Source: DATAPE01 sp034667525
GTDB lineage: Bacteria; Actinomycetota; CADDZG01; WHSQ01
NCBI GenBank assembly: GCA_034667525.1
Contig: JAXDJO010000015.1
Coordinates: 62,001 to 126,000, forward strand
Length of the DNA stretch: 64,000 bases
Direction of reading: 5' to 3'
Shown: piece by piece, positions 59,224 through 64,000 of the stretch
How the letters are laid out: each line of letters opens with the position of its first letter
How positions within the stretch are numbered: the stretch's first letter is position 1
Notes under the pieces: generated by a model
What the model saw: the letters and a program-made list of their open reading frames with translations, nothing else
The model's database searches: none
Told to the model about the DNA's origin: nothing
Program-made: the position numbers and the translations under genes

Positions 59224-59229
59224 AGTATC
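59224..59229 (-). promoter_or_regulatory. -10 box GATACT for leaderless divIVA
   Basis: Six bases (GACGCC) before ATG 59217; gives divIVA its own transcript besides read-through from yggT. Confidence 0.4.
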
Positions 59230-59281
59230 CCAGAATCAGTTACGAAAACGCGTGTTATCTAGCGCAAACACAAACCGGCTT

Positions 59282-59533
59282 TTAAGGTCCGCAGAGCGCC
59301 CCCATGATCAGCTGCAGGATGATGAAGATGAAGATCGGCGAGAGGTCGAGGCCGCCGATCGGCGGGATGAAGCGCCGGAAGAAGGCCATGATCGGTTCGG
59401 TCAGGTCGTAGATCACCCGGATCACGGGGGCGAGCGCGTCGGGCGGCGACCAGAACATCGTCGCCCACGACAGGATGATCCGGGCTATCAGGATGTATTG
59501 GTACGCCTGCAGGGCGTAACAGATGATGAACAA
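59282..59533 (-). CDS. YggT-family membrane protein
   Basis: 83 residues, two membrane helices of the YggT family: LIARIILSWATMF, then VIRVIYDLTEPIMAFFRRFIPPIGGLDLSPIFIFIILQL, including the conserved TEP-(x)n-RR-IPP-GG-D-SP pattern. The role is uncertain: YggT proteins sit in division or osmotic-stress loci. TTG 59533 has AGGA six bases upstream. The gene lies 12 bases after sepF. Confidence 0.93.
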   Translation of the reverse strand: MFIICYALQAYQYILIARIILSWATMFWSPPDALAPVIRVIYDLTEPIMAFFRRFIPPIGGLDLSPIFIFIILQLIMGALCGP

Positions 59534-59544
59534 AGCGGGTCCTG

Positions 59545-60006
59545 CTAGGCCTGATTGAAGAAGCCGCGCTCCTCCAAGAACCGACGACGTTCCTCGGCAG
59601 AAACCTGCACCCCTCGAGGAGTTAGCAGGAACACCCGGTCCGCCACCTGCTGCATCGAACCGGCCAATCCATAGGCGAGCCCGCTGGCGAAGTCCACGAG
59701 GCGGCGGGCTATGTCGGGTGACGCCCCGGCGAGGTTCATAATCACCGAGAAACCCTCCCGGTACTTGTCGCCGATCTCCTGGGCGTCGTTGAAGGCCGCA
59801 GGACTGACCAGGTGGAAGCGAGCCGAAGGGGGCGTTGGGATGGTGCGGACGACTGCATCGCGTCTGGCCGGCCTGGGCTCCGGGCTGCGGGAGATCGACC
59901 GAGGGGCCGGCTCCGGAGCGGGTTCGTCCTCGTAGCCATACTCGTCAGGCTCGTCGTCCTCGACCAAACCAAGGTAGATGAGGGTTTTCCTCCACGCGCC
60001 GGCCAT
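59545..60006 (-). CDS. sepF: Cell division protein SepF
   Basis: SepF (153 residues) anchors FtsZ to the membrane, replacing FtsA in Actinomycetota. The N-terminal amphipathic anchor is MAGAWRKTLIYLGLVEDD; a disordered acidic/proline linker follows; the C-terminal SepF domain contains SPAAFNDAQEIGDKYREGFSVIMNLAG and LVDFASGLAYGLAGSMQQVADRVFLLTP. ATG 60006 lies inside a longer open frame; earlier residues are not SepF-like. It lies 38 bases from yggS. Confidence 0.95.
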   Translation of the reverse strand: MAGAWRKTLIYLGLVEDDEPDEYGYEDEPAPEPAPRSISRSPEPRPARRDAVVRTIPTPPSARFHLVSPAAFNDAQEIGDKYREGFSVIMNLAGASPDIARRLVDFASGLAYGLAGSMQQVADRVFLLTPRGVQVSAEERRRFLEERGFFNQA

Positions 60007-60043
60007 GGCCGAAGGATATAGCGGAGATGGCCTCTGGAAGCGG

Positions 60044-60748
60044 CTAATGAGCGCGAGAGCCGAAGATCGCTTCCCCCACACGCACGATGGTGGCCCCCTC
60101 TTCGACGCCTACTTCGAAGTCGCGCGACATGCCCATGGACAAACCGATCGCGCCCGGGAGGGCCGCTGCGACCTCATCTCGCAATGCCGCCAGTTGCCGG
60201 AAGTAGGGACGCGAGGTCTCGGGCTGCTCGGAGAAGGGGGCCATGGTCATCAGGCCGGTGACATTGATGTGTTCGAGCGCCCCCACACCTTGCGCCAGAG
60301 CCACCGTGCGGGCCGGCTCGACGCCGTGCTTGTTCGCCTCCCCCGTCACGTTGACCTCGATCAGAACGTCCTGCACGGTGCCCACCGAATCCGCCCGGCG
60401 TGAGATCGTCTCGGCCAGCTCGAGGCGATCGACCGAGTGGATCAGACTGGCGACCCCGGCGACCAGACGCACCTTGTTGGTCTGAAGGGGGCCGACGAAA
60501 TGCCATCGCACGGCGTTGCCGAGCACCGCGACCTTCTCTTTCAACTCCTGCGCACGATTCTCTCCCAGGTCGGTTGCGCCCGCGTCGATCGCGCTCTGCA
60601 GGACGCCGGCTGGAAAGGTTTTGGATACCGCTACCAGTGATATCTCCGAGGCATCGCGTCCGGATCGTTCGGCCGCCGTCGCGATGCGTTCCCGAACGCG
60701 AAGCAAACGCTCCTCTAGCCCCGCGGTGGAGTCACTCGTGCTTGCCAT
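60044..60748 (-). CDS. YggS-family pyridoxal-phosphate homeostasis protein
   Basis: A 234-residue PLP-carrying TIM-barrel protein (PLPBP/YggS). The PLP lysine is in ISLVAVSKTFPAG, then DLGENRAQELKEKV, WHFVGPLQTNKVR, IHSVDRLELAE and LSMGMSRDFEVGVEEGATIVRVGEAIFG. The ATG overlaps the pgeF stop (TGATG), so translation is coupled. It lacks catalysis and buffers PLP and amino/keto-acid pools. Confidence 0.95.
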   Translation of the reverse strand: MASTSDSTAGLEERLLRVRERIATAAERSGRDASEISLVAVSKTFPAGVLQSAIDAGATDLGENRAQELKEKVAVLGNAVRWHFVGPLQTNKVRLVAGVASLIHSVDRLELAETISRRADSVGTVQDVLIEVNVTGEANKHGVEPARTVALAQGVGALEHINVTGLMTMAPFSEQPETSRPYFRQLAALRDEVAAALPGAIGLSMGMSRDFEVGVEEGATIVRVGEAIFGSRAH

Positions 60749-61491
60749 CAGGGCTCAACGAGGGCCAGGAATGCCCCTTGCCGGCCCGTTACGCCGTCAC
60801 GACGGTAGGAGAAATAGTTCGGATCGCACGAAGTGCACGCGTCGGCGCTAACGACATGTTCAACGCCCGCACGGCGGAGCGCGAACGAGGACGCCTCCGA
60901 GGGGTCGACCCGATCCGGCCCGGCCACCGGCAGACCGGCAGCGCGAAAAGCCTCGATCACTTCCGGGCCCACCTGATAGCAGCAGGCGTGGATGCACGGA
61001 CCGATCCATGTAGCAGTGACCGGCGCGACCGCGTCGACTGCACTCTCGATGACTCCTGCGACCAACCCCCTCCATCCCGCGTGCGCAACCGCGATCCCAC
61101 GACCACCGACCAGCAGCACGGCCGCGCAGTCTGCGGTAAGGATCCCGAGAACCGGACCGGGCTCGTCCGCCGTGATGATGTCGCCGTCGCCAAGCACACC
61201 TGATCTTCCGGCAGGGGCGTGGAGGCGCCCGGTGCCATGCACCTGGCGCGCCAGCGCCAGAGAAGCCAGCGGGAAGTCGATCGCTGCTGCTGCCCGGCGA
61301 CGGTTCTCGGCGACCCGATCGGGACGATCACCTCCTCGCCCGGCCAAATTGAGCGAATCGAAGGGGGGTTCACTAACTCCACCGCGCCGCGATGAGAAGG
61401 CAACGAGCCAACCTCGCTCCCGCGCCCGGAGATCGGTCAGCACGCCGACGCCACCCTTCGTGGCGGCATCCAACGCGGGCTCATGGTTCAC
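60748..61491 (-). CDS. pgeF: PgeF/YfiH-family laccase-domain protein
   Basis: A 247-residue peptidoglycan-editing-factor-type enzyme (formerly polyphenol oxidase), which removes misplaced L-Ser from muropeptides in E. coli; purine-nucleoside activity is also reported for the family. Metal ligands: His in LARQVHGTGRL, Cys in GILTADCAAVLLV and His in AVAHAGWRGLVAGV. GTG 61491 is chosen because it lies after the terminator at 61509-61534 and gives the family length; no ribosome site is clear. Confidence 0.93.
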   Translation of the reverse strand: MNHEPALDAATKGGVGVLTDLRARERGWLVAFSSRRGGVSEPPFDSLNLAGRGGDRPDRVAENRRRAAAAIDFPLASLALARQVHGTGRLHAPAGRSGVLGDGDIITADEPGPVLGILTADCAAVLLVGGRGIAVAHAGWRGLVAGVIESAVDAVAPVTATWIGPCIHACCYQVGPEVIEAFRAAGLPVAGPDRVDPSEASSFALRRAGVEHVVSADACTSCDPNYFSYRRDGVTGRQGAFLALVEP

Positions 61492-61508
61492 AGCGTGGCC
61501 CGGCGCGA

Positions 61509-61534
61509 TAGACGGGGCCCGAAGGCCCCGTCTA
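61509..61534 (-). terminator. Strong UUCG hairpin between ftsZ and pgeF
   Basis: An 11-bp perfect stem TAGACGGGGCC/GGCCCCGTCTA with a TTCG loop on the minus strand, 22 bases after the ftsZ stop. It should end or dampen ftsZ transcription before pgeF. There is no U-run. Confidence 0.7.
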
Positions 61535-61555
61535 TAGGGAAGAGGTCGGTAGCTT

Positions 61556-62671
61556 TTATTCGTTGCGGAGGAACGAAGGGATGTCGAGGTCGTCCTCTCC
61601 AGCATCGAAGACGAGATGGTCGCGGTCCGAGCTCCCAGCGAAGGACGAGTCCGATTCGCCGACCCCCGCGAGCGAGAAGATCTCCTCATCCGGCTTGACC
61701 AGCTCTTCCGCTTCGCGCTGGCCCCACCTGTCGAATCCTGCGGCGATGACCGTCACGCGCACTTCATCTCCCAGCGTGTCGTCGACGACCGCTCCAAAGA
61801 TGATGTTGGCGTCGGGATGCGCCGCGGTCGAGATGATGTTGGCTGCCTCGTTGACCTCGAAAAGGCCGAGGTCCGAGCCGCCTGCGATATTGAGCAGCAC
61901 ACCCCGTGCACCTTCTATTGACGCTTCCAGTAAAGGTGAGGAGATAGCCGCTTTAGCTGCCTCCGAAGCACGCGCTTCACCGCGCGCTTGACCGATCCCC
62001 ATCAGCGACGATCCGGCGTCGGTCATCACGGCTTTCACGTCGGCGAAGTCCAGATTGATCAAGCCGGGAGTGGTGATGAGATCGGTGATCCCCTGCACCC
62101 CCTGCAACAGCACTTCGTCTGCCATCCGGAAGGCCTCGAGCATGGACGTCGATTGCGTGCCCACCTGGATCAAGCGGTCGTTCGGGATCACGATCAGGGT
62201 GTCGACCTTCTCTTTGAGATTCGCGATGCCCTGCTCGGCCTTCACCGCGCGCTGGCGGCCTTCGAAGCCGAACGGGCGCGTCACGACACCGATCGTCAAG
62301 GCGCCCACGGACTTAGCGATCTCCGCCACGATAGGAGCGCCGCCGGTGCCAGTTCCGCCACCCTTGCCCGCGGTGATGAAGACCATGTCGGCGCCCTTCA
62401 GGACCTGCTCGATCTCCTCGCGGTGATCCTCGGCGGCCTGCCGCCCCACCTCCGGGTTGGCGCCGGCCCCGAGGCCACGGGTGAGCTCGCGGCCGATGTC
62501 CAGCTTCACGTCCGCGTCGGACATCAACAACGCCTGCGCGTCGGTGTTGACCGCGATGAACTCGACTCCCTTCAGACCTACGTCGATCATGCGATTGACC
62601 GCGTTGACGCCACCGCCCCCTATGCCGACAACCTTGATCACGGCCAGATAATTCTGGGGTCCTGTCGCCAT
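61556..62671 (-). CDS. ftsZ: Cell division protein FtsZ
   Basis: FtsZ (371 residues) forms the tubulin-like ring. ATG 62671 (MATGPQNYLAVIKVVGIGGGGVNAVNRM) follows AAAGGAGG closely; the longer frame begins with a basic stretch that is not FtsZ. The GTP-binding tubulin signature is GKGGGTGTGGAPIVAE, with NTDAQAL before it; T7-loop residues are in NLDFADVKAVMTDAGSSLMGIG. The C-terminal linker is short and the conserved tail DDLDIPSFLRNE, the contact for SepF, is present. Confidence 0.98.
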   Translation of the reverse strand: MATGPQNYLAVIKVVGIGGGGVNAVNRMIDVGLKGVEFIAVNTDAQALLMSDADVKLDIGRELTRGLGAGANPEVGRQAAEDHREEIEQVLKGADMVFITAGKGGGTGTGGAPIVAEIAKSVGALTIGVVTRPFGFEGRQRAVKAEQGIANLKEKVDTLIVIPNDRLIQVGTQSTSMLEAFRMADEVLLQGVQGITDLITTPGLINLDFADVKAVMTDAGSSLMGIGQARGEARASEAAKAAISSPLLEASIEGARGVLLNIAGGSDLGLFEVNEAANIISTAAHPDANIIFGAVVDDTLGDEVRVTVIAAGFDRWGQREAEELVKPDEEIFSLAGVGESDSSFAGSSDRDHLVFDAGEDDLDIPSFLRNE

Positions 62672-62804
62672 GCGACCTCCTTTAACGGCCTGAACCGCAG
62701 GTTGAGACTTGCCGGATCTTCGACTCGTTCTTACGGACATCGGCATTTCCCCTGGTCAGGAGGGGTGGTCTACTCCCTCATCCTCCACTTCAGGCTTAAT
62801 GTTA

Positions 62805-62810
62805 TGTCAA
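62805..62810 (-). promoter_or_regulatory. Possible -35 TTGACA upstream of ftsZ
   Basis: In the 249-base ftsQ-ftsZ gap the minus strand carries GGTTGACATAACATTAAGCC. Actinobacterial ftsZ genes commonly have a strong promoter here. The -10 partner is not convincing. Confidence 0.3.
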
Positions 62811-62920
62811 CCTGAACGAACGGTTGAGGAATCTAGTACCTGAAGCCGCGTCCGTCAACCACGCGCGCCGATCCGCATTGCGAATGCAGGCGCTCGGCCG
62901 ACGCCGGCGACCTGCCGCGG

Positions 62921-63781
62921 TCAGGTGGAGGAGGGACTCGGGCTCGCGCTGGAACTGGGACTGGCAGTGGGCGACGCGGTCGTCGACGTGGACGCCGCTG
63001 GGGTGGGCGTGACCACCGGCGCTACCGCGGGGCTCGTTGGTACCCGCACGTCTATGTACGAGGCCCCCGTTCCCTCTACGACCGTCTTGTGAAGAAGCGC
63101 AAGCAGCACGCGGTTCTTATCTCTGAGGTTCTGGGGACCTCCATAGCGAACCGTGGTTCCGTCCTTCAGCGACATGGTGATGGCATCAACAGTAGGAGCG
63201 AACACCGCCACCACCTGGCCGGCCAGCTCAGGGGGCAGCGAGCGCCACGCCCTCAGTGCTCCGGCTCCCGCGGCGCTGGTCAGGCGCAGCCCTGGGCGGA
63301 CCTGCGGCACGTGCACTCCCGCGATCGTCGGTAGCTGCTTATGGCCCCCGTGCGCCGCAGCGATGACATAACCCGACGAGTCGATCAGCCAGTGCGAGGA
63401 ACCTACCGACAATTGCAATGCGGGATGGCGTTCGAGGATGCGGACGCGAACGGTTCCGGGGAGACTCCTCTCTACGCGGGCACGGCGCACCCACGGCAGG
63501 CCCTCAACCGCGTGGACCACTCTCGAAGTCGATAACAACAGCAGATTGGTGCCGCTGCCGATCCCGGCCACCCGTTCGACCTCCGCCGGGGTGACATGTT
63601 GCGACCCCGACACGCGCACCATATGCACGTGCAAGAGCGGCGACCAGAAAGCCGCCCACACGATCACGACGATGATTGCAACCGTCACTAAGCTGCCGAG
63701 GAATCGCTTCTTTCGTGACCGCTCTATCGCCTTCCGCCGCCTCGTGATGCGCGGATCGGTCCGCGCCCTGGTAGCGGTCAC
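62921..63781 (-). CDS. ftsQ: Cell division protein FtsQ
   Basis: FtsQ (286 residues), a single-pass divisome protein: basic cytosolic N-terminus, helix LGSLVTVAIIVVIVWAAFW, POTRA domain (VHMVRVSGSQHVTPAEVERVAGIGSGTNLLLL) and the beta domain with VRRARVERSLPGTVRVRILERHPALQL. An unusually long Thr/Ser/Pro tail follows (ends SSSASPSPSST). GTG 63781 overlaps the murB stop (GTGA). Confidence 0.95.
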   Translation of the reverse strand: MTATRARTDPRITRRRKAIERSRKKRFLGSLVTVAIIVVIVWAAFWSPLLHVHMVRVSGSQHVTPAEVERVAGIGSGTNLLLLSTSRVVHAVEGLPWVRRARVERSLPGTVRVRILERHPALQLSVGSSHWLIDSSGYVIAAAHGGHKQLPTIAGVHVPQVRPGLRLTSAAGAGALRAWRSLPPELAGQVVAVFAPTVDAITMSLKDGTTVRYGGPQNLRDKNRVLLALLHKTVVEGTGASYIDVRVPTSPAVAPVVTPTPAASTSTTASPTASPSSSASPSPSST

Positions 63782-64000
63782 TGAAGCGCCTCCGCAGCTC
63801 GATCCTCAAAGGGGCCAACGAAGCGGATCTCCGGCTCGAGCTCCACTCCCGATGAATCCCTTACGCGGCGGCGCACTTCCTGGACCAGGTCGTAGATGTC
63901 TTGAGCGGTCGCTCCCTCGCCGGCCATAAAGAAGTTGGCGTGCAGCTCGGAAACCGCAGCCCCGCCGATGCGGAATCCCTTCAATCCAGCGGCCTCTACG
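63778..64000 (-). CDS. murB: UDP-N-acetylenolpyruvoylglucosamine reductase, N-terminus outside window
   Basis: The last 73 codons of MurB (type I/II reductase of peptidoglycan precursor synthesis). They read VEAAGLKGFRIGGAAVSELH, with the proton-donating Ser in AAVSELHANFF, and the C-terminal Glu in GVELEPEIRFVGPFED. The gene runs over the right edge, and its stop overlaps the ftsQ start. Confidence 0.93.
   Translation of the reverse strand, partial: VEAAGLKGFRIGGAAVSELHANFFMAGEGATAQDIYDLVQEVRRRVRDSSGVELEPEIRFVGPFEDRAAEALQ

Noticed and set aside
62672..62920. Missing ftsA between ftsQ and ftsZ as a deletion
   Set aside because: Actinomycetota normally lack ftsA and use SepF, which is present at 59545-60006.
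1..64000. CRISPR array or clustered tandem repeats
   Set aside because: No regularly spaced identical repeats seen by eye; the only dispersed repeats are the stop-codon repeat and the IS ends.

Overview
The window is a 64 kb piece of an actinobacterial chromosome with a GC content of roughly 60% by eye. It probably comes from an uncultivated or little-studied class of Actinomycetota rather than from Streptomyces or Mycobacterium. The evidence is a division cluster murB-ftsQ-ftsZ-pgeF-yggS-sepF-yggT-divIVA with no ftsA, a long eukaryote-type IleS, a PASTA-less PknB-like kinase, a lysine-rich TraR/DksA protein next to lspA, a family-5 uracil-DNA glycosylase, and many genes whose -10 box lies only 6-9 bases before the start codon (leaderless mRNAs). 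There are two tRNAs (Val-CAC, Leu-CAA), no rRNA and no CRISPR.

Layout. 1-8.2 kb: cell-surface genes (a partial SDR dehydratase, a small secreted protein, a PIG-V-like mannosyltransferase with a phosphatase-fold membrane protein, a lipoprotein phosphoesterase and a secreted repeat protein). 8.3-10.8 kb: small genes, including an orphan Flp pilin flanked by two paralogous unknown proteins. 11-28.4 kb: repair and housekeeping (tRNA-Val, uvrA, a PLP enzyme, an S53 peptidase, uvrB, a HAD protein, coaE, rpsA, a Ser/Thr kinase, polA), then a DtxR-type regulator and an FTR1 iron permease with a palindromic operator. 29.4-38.1 kb: a uracil-DNA glycosylase and two amino-acid ABC transporters (a polar/glutamine-type set and a complete livKHMGF set). 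38.2-47.1 kb: tRNA-Leu, trpCBA, a degenerate M28 lipoprotein, a PRC-barrel protein, an M24 peptidase, a GNAT protein, and a hisD-like/hisA pair. 47.2-55.2 kb: dnaE, then an IS630-family insertion with an adjoining methyltransferase, then rluD-lspA-traR. 55.3-64 kb: ileS and the division cluster.

The most unusual signals are these. (1) A roughly 55-base hairpin repeat occurs three times, each time beginning exactly at a stop codon (uvrB, the kinase, divIVA). (2) An IS630-like element has an extra, nearly identical end sequence beyond a methyltransferase gene, as if carrying a passenger, and it has rewritten the rluD C-terminus. (3) A HisD homologue has lost its zinc ligands and catalytic His. 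(4) Leaderless start signatures are widespread, including divergent overlapping -10 boxes between polA and the metal regulator.

No single new defence or biosynthetic system can be demonstrated. The stop-codon repeat and the passenger-carrying IS are the best candidates for something undescribed.
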